DNA of 64,000 nt from Melieria omissa (Eukaryota; Arthropoda; Insecta; Diptera; Ulidiidae), in contig OZ020267.1 in NCBI GenBank assembly GCA_963971225.1, positions 28,962,298 through 29,026,297 on the forward strand, read 5' to 3'. How positions within the stretch are numbered: the stretch's first letter is position 1; each line of letters begins with the position of its first letter. The position numbers were made by a program, and so were the translations under genes. Of this stretch, positions 1 to 10,679 are shown one piece after another. The notes beneath the pieces are model-generated. The model was not told the origin of the DNA. It did not search any database and saw only the letters and a list, made by a program, of their open reading frames with translations.

Positions 1-108
1 TATTCAATCAGTCAATCATTCATTCATTCAATAAATCATTCATTCAATGAATCAATCATTCATTCATTCAATAAATCATTCATTCAATCATTCATTAATT
101 TTAGTTAA
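1..108. repeat. ATTC/AATC-type simple repeat
   Basis: Imperfect short repeat built from ATTC, AATC and AATA words (for example CATTCATTCAATAAATCATT twice). It begins at the window edge, so its full length is unknown. The sequence from 111 to 534 is ordinary AT-rich DNA in which I see no gene. Confidence 0.8.
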
Positions 109-534
109 ATCGTAAATAAAAGAGGAGAATTGACAGCCAAACATGGTTCAATACTAATTATTGTAGAACCATATCACTTTTGCTTGAAATTGCTTCAAAA
201 CCTATGTTTTGAATCTTTCTTGTATATAAGTCAAGTGATCATCAGTAGTGGTGATCATCAAGTGATGATCAAAGCCATCATTCAAATCTATTTTTCCTGC
301 TCTCTTGAGTTTCTTCGTTTTATTCCCATCTCTTAAACTTGTTCACTGTTTTATCTACCAGTTGTTTGCTCTCAGGTCATTCTTCAGGGTAATTTCTCAG
401 GTCATTGCCTTCAACTTATTACTTCCTATATTTCATTTTTCATCTTTTTGTGTCTCTTTGTTGTTTTCTAGATCAGTTTTATCTCTGTTATCCTTACTTA
501 AATTTAAATTACTTCATTCAATTACTTCATTTAA

Positions 535-1161
535 CTCTTTGCGCTCGAGGCCGTTTCCGTGCGGACCAACCAGCAACTCGAGACGTTTCGTAGTACTTCT
601 TGTGACCTTATTACCTAAAATAAAATGATTACACACGCAAAGTAACAAACAAAACTTTTATATTTTACTATTTAATGTATTTTTACAACTTTACGAGGAT
701 ACTTTTTTTTAACATTAGTCTTTGTAATTTTGTTTTGTATGATATTTCATGACACAATTGCCGAGATGTATGCCCGGCTTATTCGGGACAAGTATCACAA
801 TAGTATGTCGTTTGATGTCTTTTGCCATACTAGTTCTTTGAGAGCAGACTTTGCAATCCTTCCTAACTCCTGTTAGAATGTTGTGTAGCTTTTCATTTAG
901 GCGGTCGTTTTCAGAGCTGGAGGTTGAGGTTGAATACTAATTTCAGATAAAAGAGTCTTATCTCCATTTGAAAAGATATCATTTCACACTTCATAAGATG
1001 TTACAAGAAGAGCGTAGGGACTTGTGCCAAAAAGGTAAAACGTAAACAGTAACCGCCGCGCATCGAGTTACCTCAGTGAACCATGTGGTAAGCGACAGTC
1101 AACTCTCGAGTTGCGGCATGAAATCGCATGGTGACCGCATGCACCTCTCGAGTGCAAACGG
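535..1161 (-). mobile_element. piggyBac-family deletion derivative with broken transposase C-terminus
   Basis: The element is bounded by TTAA (531-534) on the left and a mutated copy, CTAA (1162-1165), on the right. Both termini read, inward, C(T/C)-C-(T/G)TTTGC(G/A)CTCGAG, the C-rich start after TTAA that is typical of piggyBac elements. Inside, on the minus strand at about 880-710, is a remnant of the cysteine-rich C-terminal domain: RKDCKVCSQR, then (after a one-base frame change) YYCDTCP, then NKPGIHLGNC and MKYHT, followed by a stop. Cys-x2-Cys pairs and the final Cys...His are as in piggyBac transposases. The catalytic DDD region is absent, so this is a non-autonomous, internally deleted copy. 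An inverted CTCGAG-containing sub-terminal repeat is present at both ends. Confidence 0.75.
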
Positions 1162-1165
1162 CTAA

Positions 1166-1918
1166 ATTACTTCTATTTAAATTACTTCACTTTAGGATTT
1201 TCTGTTTCATGTCTATCCAACTAAATTTCTTTGTCTTCTTTTTCATTTAGAAATTTATTCTAGTAATTAAGTCAGTTAGTTTTCTGAATCAATTCTTACA
1301 TATGCTTTCGACAGTCTTTGCAGAGATTATAGTCTTCCAAAAAGAACCTGTTCTGTATTATTGTAATTTTTATTTTTGGTCATAAAACCAAAGAAATGTT
1401 CGGTTATACATATTTCTTCATATTTACATATGTCAAGTTTTAATTGTTCGAATTGAGTTTGGAATAAATCGATGACTTGCAAAATTAAAAATGGTTGAGA
1501 TTTTATTAACAAATACTAAGTTTTTGGCCGCTTTCAGTAGCTTCAACACAGCTATTATAATTTTTTTTTTACGTACTTGGAATAACTTATTTAAAAGGTA
1601 CCGTCCCCATGAATTTAGTAAAAAACAAATATAGCTTCCACTGGCCTAAACCTCCACTCTTTTCGCTTCCACTTTTTTCGCTTCCACTTTTTTCGCTTTT
1701 CATTGGAATTCAATGCTTCATTGCGTTGTATACAAATTTTCATTTCGAACTAAGTAAATAAATTGAAAATTCATTCATTCGTTGTTAAATATTATATTTT
1801 CACATTTAATTAATTAATTTCATTTCTATTGCAAAGAAACTACATCACAAGCATGCAGCATCGTTGTTATTAAAAAAAAAAGAAATAAGCTATAACTTCG
1901 TTGAAATTTTGTACAATT
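1166..1918. other. AT-rich 3' flank of the Tweedle gene, no gene seen
   Basis: AT-rich sequence downstream of the cuticle gene stop. I see only short frames without coding character and a TTTTTTCGCTTCCACTTT-like triplicate at about 1656-1698. No exact AATAAA on the minus strand was found directly after the stop, so the 3' end of the gene is not placed. Confidence 0.5.
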
Positions 1919-2750
1919 TTAGAAGAAAACACGCGGCGGAATGTAGCCGTTGGTGGGCGGTGCCAAATATTGGCGATTCACATTGGTGGAAGCGGTCTCG
2001 ACAGCGCCAACTCCACCACCATTCAGACTGACAACGTTACCGCCGCCGTATTGCTGCACGATCTGCTGCTGCTTTTGGATGCTCTCGGCGGGTGTGCGGT
2101 ACTTGACAAAGTGCACTTCCGGCTTGTGCGAGTGGTGTGTGACCTGCTGCGAGGCCACGGCCTTCTTCAGAGCCGCATAGTTGGGCTCCTTGTTCAGCAC
2201 GTAGATCTGCAAGAAATTATTAATGTTTGTTTCTTAGAAGAAATTTGAAAAATTGTCCACTTGTTCAAATTGGCCACTTACGTGTGTCTTGGTCTCCTCG
2301 ACGGCATTGTTGACCACCTGACGGAGCGCCTTCTCGTAGGCATTGTTCTCGGGCGCCTTGATGACGACCACATTCAGATGCTTCTTGACTGTCTGTGTGG
2401 CTTGGGGCAGCAGTTTGGCTGTCTGCACAAACTTCTCCTCGGGTGCGTTGAAGTAGAAGAACTCCTTGACGTATTGGTGCACAGGAGCCGCCTTCAGTTG
2501 TTGCTGGTACGAGTCCTGTGGCGCAGGTTCGGCGTATTGCGGTGCCGAGATGGTCTGAGCGACGGGTGCGGGCTGTGGCGCCTGCAACACCTGCGTTTGC
2601 GGTACACTGGCGCTGGCATAGTTGTAGCCAGCCCCACCGGCTGCAACAGCAACGCCCACCAAGCACAGACACTGTAAATAGTCAAGTATGAGTTTCACTT
2701 CAAGTCAAATGTCTGGCAGATTTTTTACTTACAACCAAATATTTGAACAT
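1919..2750 (-). CDS. Tweedle-family (DUF243) cuticular protein, 3 exons
   Basis: Secreted structural protein expected to bind chitin in larval or pupal cuticle. The exons are 2733-2750 (MFKYLV), 2282-2671 and 1919-2206, joined in phase 0 at GTAAGT donors and CAG acceptors and giving 231 aa. Residues 1-16 form a signal peptide (MFKYLVCLCLVGVAVA). A Pro/Gln/Ala-rich linker follows. The four Tweedle blocks are then in order: KEFFYFNAPEE (75-85), KKHLNVVVIKAPEN (about 102-115), IYVLNKEPN (137-145) and KPEVHFVKYRTP (164-175). A Gly-rich segment precedes the C-terminus PPRVFF. The tiny first exon, which carries half the signal peptide, is the usual layout of insect cuticle genes. All splice sites are canonical and no stop interrupts the frame, so the gene looks functional. 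A TATA box lies about 115 bp upstream of the ATG. Which Tweedle paralogue this is cannot be told from sequence alone. Confidence 0.95.
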
Positions 2751-2863
2751 TTTTTTTAATTAAAAATCTTCCCAAAAATGTTCTTAAATGCTGTCGTCGC
2801 TAGCTAAACTGCGCCACCAGAGCACAAACCGTCAATAAGTGGCTCAACTGTGCTCTGCTACCG

Positions 2864-2870
2864 TTTTATA
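2864..2870 (-). promoter_or_regulatory. TATA box of the Tweedle gene
   Basis: TATAAAA read on the minus strand, with transcription expected to start about 25-31 bp further (near 2839-2849; a CACAGTT initiator-like word lies at 2846-2852). This leaves a 5' UTR of roughly 90-100 nt before the ATG at 2750, which is normal for cuticle genes. Confidence 0.75.
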
Positions 2871-3513
2871 CTAACGCGCCAAAAAAACAAAAAAACAAAG
2901 ACAAAAAACAAAATCCTGTTCTAGTTTCGAATTTCAAGTTCACGGCCGTTATTGTTTGGCATTAATTTATGCAAAATATTTCTTCGTTGAGAATATGCTG
3001 CCTTGAAGAAGGCCGGCAAAAACGAAAAACAAAAGCAAACACAACAAAGAAGTAAAAAAGCAGAGTGCGAAAGAAATTAAAATTTGTCTAGAATGGGCAG
3101 CGAACGGTGCTATCCATCCTGTCTGACCACCCTCACCGGTATTACCCAGCGCGACGACCACTTGCCGCGCCGTCATCCAAAGCAGAAGCAGAACATTACG
3201 AAATTTATGCAAATTTTGGCCCCAAACAATCTATAAATGGGCTCAACACCAACGAGCGACAGCGATGACACTCTGCGACGACAGCATAGCGACAGCCTGG
3301 ATGAAAGAAATTCCCAACATTAATTTTGCTTAAAATAAGCGTATTACAGTGTGTGGCAAAAAACTCATTAAAAACAATCAAACACAAATTTACACACAAA
3401 GAAAATCAGTGGATCAGTGGTTGTTGTCAAGTCAGAAGTGTCAGATTTAACACAATAGACAACACTTGAGACCAGACATGGTTTTGTATGAAGGATAGAT
3501 ATATTTTCTATAG
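2871..3513. other. upstream flank of the Tweedle gene, no second gene recognised
   Basis: Moderately GC-rich stretch (3100-3300) containing TATAAATG on the plus strand at 3231-3238, which could be a promoter for a plus-strand transcript. No coding frame with a signal peptide or splice sites follows it, so I leave it as flanking DNA. Confidence 0.4.
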
Positions 3514-3825
3514 TTGATCCATAGATCTCCAGTTGTAGTTTACCTTAAGCAGTTGATTTTGAAGTTAGGTTTGGCTAGTCTTGGAGTATATTCTCTGTTC
3601 CTGTCAAGACTACGACTTACTTACTTAGGGGTCCCGCTCTTTCCTGGGTTAGAAAAGGTCCCCAAGCATGACATCAAATCGCTGCTGAATATCCGCATTT
3701 TGACTGATCACTTTTACGTCGATACGCAACACTAAAGAGCTCCAACTGCTATCGCTAGGGACCCAATAGGGTCTATGAGTGGCCTACTTGGTCAGCCAGC
3801 TTACCTAACCTAACCTAACCTAGGT
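3514..3825 (+). mobile_element. possible retroelement 3' end with AACCT tail
   Basis: A short segment ending in repeated CCTAA units (3806-3824). It resembles in its tail the SINE copies at 9.5 and 10.6 kb, and the reverse-complement AGGTT motifs at 33.0-33.1 kb. The body (3600-3800) is not one I recognise. The call rests on the tail only. Confidence 0.35.
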
Positions 3826-3868
3826 TTAGTAAGGTTAAAAATGTTAGGAAATGATTTTAAGATAACAA

Positions 3869-4980
3869 TTATGACTCAAAAACTGTTGTAGTGATATTGT
3901 GACAAAGTGTCACAATTGTCCCAAACATTTATTTAGTTCAGAAAACCAGTATTAAGCATTTTTCAGCAAGAAAGAAAAAGAAGTTAAGAAAAAAGTGTCC
4001 TAAAGTTCGTGAAAACATGTCACAATTGCTAAATTTTGGGATGTGGTAGGGAAGAGCGGAGTAGCACAAGAATTTCATAATATAAATTTTGTTATAAATA
4101 CTTAATGTATACACAGTGTACTACAAAAAATAATCTGAATTATAACTAATGTTCAAAAAAATATAAAAAAAATTATTTGGGTCAAACTATTAAAAATTGC
4201 GTTTTTAATGGGAAACATAAAATAATAAATTTTGTAGCTACAAACAAAAAAATTACTACAAGCTCTCAATTATGACTCAAAAAGCTGTTGTAGTGATATT
4301 GTGACAAAGTGTGACAATTGTCACAAACATTTATTTAGTTTAGAAAATCAATACTAAGCATTACTTAGTATTAATTTTAAGAAAAGAGGTTTTTAAAGTT
4401 TGTGAAAACATGTCATAATTGTATAAATTTTAGGATGTGGGAAGAAGGAGCGAAGTAGCACAAGAATTTCATGGTTTTAGTGTACTACAAAAAATAGTCT
4501 GAATTATAATTAATGTTCAAAAATTATAATACAGATTTTTTGTATTAAAAAACCATTAAAAAGTGTGTTTTTAATCGAAAAAATTTAAATCAAATGATAA
4601 ATTTTGCAGCTATAAACAAAAAAAAGTTTATGAAAACATGTCACAATTGTATAAATTTTAGGATGTGTAAGGGAGGAGCGGAGTAGCACAAGAATTTCAT
4701 AATTTTAATTTTTTTACAAATACTCAATACATTATAGTATACTCAAAAACATATTTTGAATTATAATTAATGTTAAAAAATAATAATAAAAATTTTTTGT
4801 TTAAAAAAACTATTAACAATTTTGTTTTTAATGGAAATAATTGAAATAAAATGATAAATTTTGCAGCTATAAACAAAAAATTACTTGAAGCTCTCAACTA
4901 CGACTCGAAAAGCGTTTATAGTTATATTGTGACAAAGTGTCACAAGTGTCACAAACATTAATTTCCATTTATTCCATTTA
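3869..4980. repeat. diverged tandem array, about 230-400 bp units
   Basis: Landmark phrases recur in the same orientation. One is TGACTCAAAAA then GTAGTGATATTGTGACAAAG (3869, 4270, and 4899 with changes). The second is AAACATGTCACAATTG then GGATGTGG and GAGCGGAGTAGCACAAGAAT (about 4012, 4404 and 4632). Unit 3 is shortened by an internal deletion. No coding potential is seen, and the bounds are approximate. Confidence 0.75.
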
Positions 4981-5640
4981 TTTAGTAACCTGGGTTCGTT
5001 TAGGTTAGTTAAGACAGGAAACTTGCCGACATCTCGACTAGTAAACTCGGTGGCGTCAACGGCCTGGAATTCTATAATAAAACGAAAACGGTTCAATTAT
5101 TTATTGATATTATTATTTTTTTCTTCAAAGAAATCTCCATTGGAAACAGTAAACTTACATTTTAAGAACTTTCTATGATTGGATGATGATTTTGGAATCG
5201 CCTTTAAAATTCTCCCTTGTGACCTTAATCGCTTCAAAACGCTATCCGCGCACTTGAGTCACCAGAATAGGTAAAAGTTAGAAAGAGCCATGTCAGGTGC
5301 ATACGGAGCTTGTAGGTTTGTATTAATGTTTTTTGTTTTTCAAATAGTCGCATACCAAAAGAGATCTGTAAGCAGGTGCAACTAAATGCACTGACATTTT
5401 CATTGTTTATAAAGCCAACCCACACAAACTTCAAACAGATGGTCTTTAAACAGATGTTTGAGTACCGGATGACAGATGTAACAACTAAAACAAAAGTGAT
5501 TAACAAAATCTTAAGGTAACGTTTGTTTTAATGGGAAACTCCGAGTATTTTATGATCAGAATGTTAACTAATGTGAACTTCGAATGAATCTGGTGATATC
5601 AGTGACGCAAGACCTACCAATCCCAAATCTTGAAAAGTTT
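4981..5640. other. no recognisable gene
   Basis: AT-rich sequence with short frames only. The 90-codon minus-strand frame at 5234-5506 has no motif, no splice context and skewed composition, so it is not called. Confidence 0.4.
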
Positions 5641-5912
5641 AATTTTCTAAAAAGCGGTGTCATATAATTTGAAGTGCCGAACAGTCACATAACAGATGCT
5701 GCGCAGATGCTTTTTTCTTCTTATCTGTGAAGGTGTGACTGTTGTGGCGATGAGGTAGACTTAACCGCAGATGGCGCAGTGCCGCATTAGAACTTCTAGA
5801 AACATTTAATGTTATGCCTTGCTGAGCCACAGAAGACGCAAAGTCCTTGGCTGGTTCATGTTCGGCCACAACGTGCCTGAGGTCCTGCAGTGGCTTGAAG
5901 CGCTTCATTACT
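5641..5912 (-). pseudogene. weak non-LTR retrotransposon tail remnant
   Basis: The minus-strand translation contains AQHLLCDCSAL followed by a short hydrophobic tail. This matches the Cys/His-containing segment that follows RNase H in several insect non-LTR elements (compare LLCTCSA at 33.3 kb and HLVCQCPSL at 34.1 kb). The upstream Cys pair is missing and no reverse transcriptase motif is seen. The evidence is thin. Confidence 0.4.
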
Positions 5913-5975
5913 GGTTGGTGTGCTTAATTGACCCTTTGACCTGATTAGAGTAGAATTATTTGAACGGTGGATATA

Positions 5976-6585
5976 TAGGATGTTTTTTTTAGAGGTTTGT
6001 TTTTCGAATAGAGATAAAACTGGCATTTTGTGGTCAAATCTGGCAACTCTAATGTCATTTATGTTCAGTTTGGTTTGCCATTTCATCATGAACAGGTTGA
6101 CAAAAGAACAACGCTTGCAAATCGTGCAAATTTATTTCGAAAATAATGGTTCAGTTCGCGAAGTTTACCGCAAGCTCCGTCCATTTTATGGTCGACATAA
6201 TTGTCCATCAGAGCAATTAATTCGGTTAACCATGGGTCGTTTTCGCACTACGTTTACTCTATGTGATAATACGCATCCGCAGAGACGTCGAACAGTGCGC
6301 ACCGAAGAAACAATTGCCGCTGTAGAGCAAAATGTTGAAGAGGACCCGAATGAATCGATTCGCCACCGTGCACAGCAATTGGAGCTTTGTCCATCAACTG
6401 AAAATTGGACCTGTAGAATTGGCTTTATTCGAGCCAGCCGCGGCGGCCACATGCCCGAAATCATATTTAAACATTAATGGCATAAAGTTATCCTTCCAAT
6501 AAAGCCAAATTGATGGACATTAAAACGATTTTCTTGTGTTTTATTTCAATTCGAAGTTCTATACCTCTAAAAAAAAACACCCTAT
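5976..6585 (+). mobile_element. internally deleted mariner-like element, copy A
   Basis: Terminal inverted repeats of about 20 bp (5' AGGRTGTTTTTTTTAGAGGT; reverse complement at 6562-6582) sit in TATA/TA context, as expected for TA-target insertion. The left copy has one change (AGGATG for AGGGTG). The interior is one transposase gene with its catalytic centre removed. A second copy (B), very similar over its length by eye, lies on the other strand at 42446-43075. Element length is about 610 bp. Confidence 0.85.
6088..6477 (+). CDS. truncated transposase: N-terminal helix-turn-helix joined to C-terminal tail
   Basis: Open frame of 129 aa from ATG 6088 (context CATCATG), lying wholly inside deleted mariner-like copy A. 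The first 90 or so residues (MNRLTKEQRLQIVQIYFENN..., then PSEQLIRLTMGRF and IRHRAQQLELCPS) form the paired helix-turn-helix DNA-binding region of a Tc1/mariner-type transposase. After CPST the frame jumps to ENWTCRIGF and a tail ending MPEIIFKH, so the whole DD[D/E] catalytic core is missing. A product could bind the element's ends but could not cut DNA. The frame is intact in copy A but shifted by a 4-bp insertion near the start of copy B. Whether it is expressed is unknown. Confidence 0.65.
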   Translation: MNRLTKEQRLQIVQIYFENNGSVREVYRKLRPFYGRHNCPSEQLIRLTMGRFRTTFTLCDNTHPQRRRTVRTEETIAAVEQNVEEDPNESIRHRAQQLELCPSTENWTCRIGFIRASRGGHMPEIIFKH

Positions 6586-6739
6586 ATAAGTTTCTCACCA
6601 TATTTGTGAACGTCTGCTCTCATGTCATTCAGACCAGTTCATCCCCCAGGTTGTTTTATAAGAGATTGTTTCTTATAATCTCAGCAGCATAGAAGCATTG
6701 ATTAGATTAGATTACGCAGCTGCCCGCAACAGCGTCCAA

Positions 6740-7290
6740 TAGGAACTAATGTGTCGAATCCCTTATTCCTCACTGAAGAAGTTTATCTCCCCCAATACTG
6801 CCCAGAAATTCCTTGATTATTTTCAGACCGTTTTGAGACAGTTGCTTCGCCTGAATCAGTTCCCTTCCCAATACACGCTTTCTTGCGTGTAAAAGGGTGG
6901 AACATTCAGTTATTATGTGCAAGAATGTACTTGGTTCACTTTCTGTGATTCCAAGACACGCTATATGCATATTTATCAGACAGTGCCCGCTCAGCAAGCC
7001 TGTCATGAACTTAAGCTCTTTTCTGCTAAGGTCCAGAAGGTAGTTGCCCAATAGGCATGAAAGAATGGTTTGAAACAGCGTTGGACCATTTATGGTTAGC
7101 TCGATTTGTAAATTCCTGTTTGACAAAATATACATAACGAGCTTTGATGAAACCTCTGGTCGGTTGAGGTCCATAGGGTTGTCTTGCGATCCCCTCCTTT
7201 GCCAATCTGTCCTCCTCCTCATTACCATTGTGCCCACAATGCCACCAGCATTGATAGTGGAGTTACCAAGTTGACGACGCCTGGAGAGAA
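6740..7290 (-). pseudogene. non-LTR retrotransposon RNase H domain and tail, frameshifted
   Basis: On the minus strand one frame reads HCGHNGNEEEDRLAKEGI, the damaged RNase H motif GH-x-GN-E-AD-x-LAK-G. A neighbouring frame reads LLSGHCLINMHIACLGI, FLHIITECSTLLHARKR and LGREL, which is the tail that follows RNase H in insect non-LTR elements. The frame change shows it is dead. No reverse transcriptase is attached, consistent with a 5'-truncated insertion. Confidence 0.65.
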
Positions 7291-9349
7291 TTTTTGCGGC
7301 AGGTTGTTAATCGGTAATGGGTTGTTATGACCAGTTAAATAAGTCAGTAAGCAGGGAGAGAAAAGAGAAATATTTTTCCATATTTTTGTCGGTTTTGTAT
7401 TTACCATATTTTTCTCAGTGTATTTATTCTTAAACGTTTCATAAACACTTGCATATCAATAGTGTTAATTGGTCATTTTAGTTAGGCTTTAATAATTGTG
7501 CTTTCTAATATGCAACGACACAAGTTCATTGTTTGCTCTGAAAGCATTGAACTTGCCGCTTCATTATTTTGAGATAATTTATTGCAATTGCACAACATCT
7601 GGTGGCAATCGGCAGCCGGCAGTCGACCAGTTGTGTTAGCCAATTGTGCGGCTAACGAAAACAAAATAATTGAAAACTTTGCTAACAATTACTGTAGTAA
7701 TGTATGTGAGATTGGCAAGCGGATATTGTTGCTGAGCAATTTTAATTTGTTATTTAAAATTTTCTTAAATGTTTACAATGATTCCTAATGAAAGAAGAGC
7801 CTAGGTTGGCTTGAGAGTTGTGCGTACAGTAAAAGCCACAATCTAAAAGATTGTGAGTTCCTTTTTACTAATGAAAGAGGAGCATCCAACAGTATCTAAG
7901 CATATTTTAAACATTTTATTTTGACCTTTGGTGCATTGTAAACTTAACAAATTTAAGGAAAAAACACAAATTTGAGCAGTGCAACATTTGTTCCTATAAA
8001 AAATATTATGAGAGTTAAGAGTGAGATGCGCTTTAGGTCATCGCAATGGAACTCTTTAACCATCGAATAATTCTTACTGAACCACCATTGCATTGACTCT
8101 CTCTGACCACCATGTAATCTTACAGAACCAACAAATCGTCCATTAATCCAACCAAAACCGCACCTTTGTAAGAATTTCTCCATTCCATATCAGCCACAAG
8201 TTTGCTTATCTTCAGAAACTCTAGAGCACGCGCTAAGTTCAAACCAATCCCACTTTTAAAACGTGTCAAGATCACACAACATTTACATATCTAGTTAACT
8301 TACTTCCTCAACGCATGTTTAATTCATAGCCGGGCACATCAAATATTCCCGAATTCAATTCCCAAGTTATCTCAACTCAAATAAATTGCCGCTCGAATAG
8401 CTAAAAACAGCCTTCAATATGTAAATCTTTGTTTATGGAATTTCTTGATTAATTAACTAAGTTAATGCATTGAAGAAAAAAAGCACCAAAGCATGGGGCC
8501 AGTCCCGTGGTTGCCAATTGTTTGCCGGTACAAACGTAGAAACGAAAGAAATATTAACGGCGTTAAGAGATCGTTTTATTGTGGTTAATACAATGCGCCA
8601 TAATTTGGTGTTACTTACTGTCAGCAACGGGCAGAGATGATGTTTTCTTAAACAATTTTTTTTTTTGGACAACCAATAGACGTCAAACTGTGACCATATG
8701 CCGATTGTTTATGGCTGAGTACTTCAGCCAGTGAGTACAACTGGTTTGACTTGTTTTTTGTTGGATGTTGGAACTATTTTTTGTTTGTGGTAAACCAAAT
8801 GATATTTTTACTATCAACTAAGTAATGATTGGAGTATTTGTGCCAAAAGTTCAAAATTTGTTTGATTGAGTTTTGGTGCAAACGGGAATGATCGGGAATG
8901 GTGTTTAGAGTTTCTTAGGTGTAAGTGATTAGAAATCTGAAATTGAGTTGGTAGTTTTTAGTATTCCTCTGACACATGACTGGCATGGAATATGGCGCTT
9001 TTGTGAGATCGACATAAGTTGGCTGAAAAGCTGACTTTGAGAAAACTATTTGTTTCGTTATACTTTGTAGTGGTCATGGGTTTTGTCCTTTCATTCAAGT
9101 AGATACATAGGAAGATGCACCTGGCTGGCCTTGAAAGGCCACAAATAGCGCCTTATTGGGTTCTAAACGATATCAAATGGAGATCTGTGTATGTGTTGTG
9201 GCAGTTATCCGTTAGAATACGAATTGTTTTGGCAAACTTCAGCAAACGCTTCAGGCCCAGCGTTGCTAGATTGAATTAGATTGAACGTGATTGAAAAGCG
9301 TTGTCCTAAGATAGCGAGGCAGGAGACATGTTCTAATTTTGATTCATGC
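7291..9349. other. unique-looking AT-rich DNA, no gene seen
   Basis: About 2 kb with only short random frames. I find no splice-flanked frames with coding composition and no terminal repeats. It may hold regulatory DNA, but nothing specific can be supported. Confidence 0.45.
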
Positions 9350-9361
9350 AAGTCCGAACCA

Positions 9362-9563
9362 TCGCCGTTCGGATTCGGCGTTAAACTGAAGGTCCCCTCC
9401 CTCCCTTTCCCCATCCGTTTGAAATGTGTGTTGTATCACATGTTGGAAAAAACAGTGTTGCATACGCATTTCAAACTGGTGAAATCTGTGGTATCACAAC
9501 GGGCCCGTTAAGAGGCCTAAGTGTGTCTCATACAGAGGCAGCCACCTCAACCTAACCTAACCT
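9362..9563 (+). mobile_element. 5'-truncated SINE with 12-bp target-site duplication
   Basis: Starts inside the SINE core (TCGCCGTTCGGATTCGGCG) and ends in the tail CAACCTAACCTAACCT. It is flanked by perfect AAGTCCGAACCA on both sides (9350-9361 and 9564-9575). The body matches 10460-10660. Lacking the tRNA-like head, it is a truncated product of LINE-type target-primed insertion. Confidence 0.85.
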
Positions 9564-9859
9564 AAGTCCGAACCAATTTATAAATTATGAAATTATTGAA
9601 CCAAATAAGACAATTTTAACGGAATGAAAATGTTAACAGGTCAACTGAAAGTTTAATCGATCTTTTCTGAAATTACTTTGATAATAAAGTTTCTTAAATA
9701 AATTTCAAGTAGTTTAAACTTAGTTGAACTAAAAAAACCTCGAATGAAAGTTTACATATATCAAAAGAACTTTTTCTTTCGCTATGAATTGACAATATAA
9801 TGTACAAGAAAATTCATCAATATCTATTTTCAGCCCTTCAGATATAATATGCCAGCGCT

Positions 9860-9994
9860 CAGTGGCGCACACAGGGGGTTTTAAGGTGTAAACCACCCAA
9901 ATTGCTGTTGCAAAATATTGCTTCAAATGGAATTAAGGTTAAAAGTTGTACGCAAACCCTTCTCCTCTCAAATGAAATCCTGTGTATGCCACTG
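9860..9994. mobile_element. hAT-like MITE, 135 bp
   Basis: Begins CAGTGGCGCACACAGGG and ends with the inverse (ATCCTGTGTATGCCACTG). Flanking 8-mers CCAGCGCT (9852-9859) and GCAGTGCT (9995-10002) agree at six of eight positions, as expected for an aged 8-bp hAT duplication. It has no coding content. Confidence 0.8.
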
Positions 9995-10271
9995 GCAGTG
10001 CTTTTTCCAATTCTCGAAACACATCTGATGCGTACTTTTGGATGGCCTTGAATTCTTCCAGCTATGCAATATATAATAAATAAAGATATATAATAATCTT
10101 CGGACTCGTTTTAAATTCTATCATTAAGAAATCTGCAAATCATCAACTAGAATACTAGAACAAGCATAGAACTAAATTTCTGTTTACCTTTAGTTATAAA
10201 AACTATGAACCGGTCATTGAAAAACTGAAATATATAAAGAAAATATTTAGATCCATGAACCATTACTCTAA

Positions 10272-10664
10272 GCCGGCCTCGATAGTCCAGCGGGTAGCGC
10301 GCTGGCTTCTCATACCAAAGGCCCCAGGTTCGATTCCTGGCCCGGGCTGGTGAAAATCTCGTCTACTTCTATCGCTATCCATATGAAGGGAATGAGAATT
10401 ACAAGAATCGCACAAGTGCTCTCTTGGCAGGCGATGACAAAACCTCCAAGTGTGAACGAAAATTTGCCAATCGCCGTTCGGATTCGGCGTTAAACTGTAG
10501 GTCCCCTCCCTCCCTTTCCCCATCCGCTTGGAAAGTGTGCTGTAACATATGTTGGCATACATAGTTCAAAAACCGGTGAAATATGTGGTATCACAATGGG
10601 CCTCTCGGGCCTCCGAGTAAGAGACACACTCATAGAAGCAGCCACCGCAACCTAACCTAACCTT
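10272..10664 (+). mobile_element. complete tRNA-derived SINE with 13-bp target-site duplication
   Basis: The head is tRNA-like (GCCGGCCTCGATAGTCCAGC...), with an exact B box GGTTCGATTCC at 10327-10337 and an A-box-like region at 10281-10303, so it carries an internal RNA polymerase III promoter. The middle holds the core CGCCGTTCGGATTCGGCG...TAGGTCCC. The 3' end is (AACCT)n. The duplication ACCATTACTCTAA flanks it at 10259-10271 and 10665-10677 with no mismatch, so the insertion is quite recent. Length is 393 bp. Confidence 0.92.
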
Positions 10665-10679
10665 ACCATTACTCTAAAG

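Noticed and set aside
1950..2690. Plus-strand and other minus-strand frames over the Tweedle gene
   Set aside because: They are out-of-frame shadows of a conserved three-exon coding sequence.
10272..10345. Functional tRNA gene
   Set aside because: B box is perfect, but the sequence continues into a SINE body and tail within a 13-bp target duplication, and the acceptor stem does not pair convincingly.
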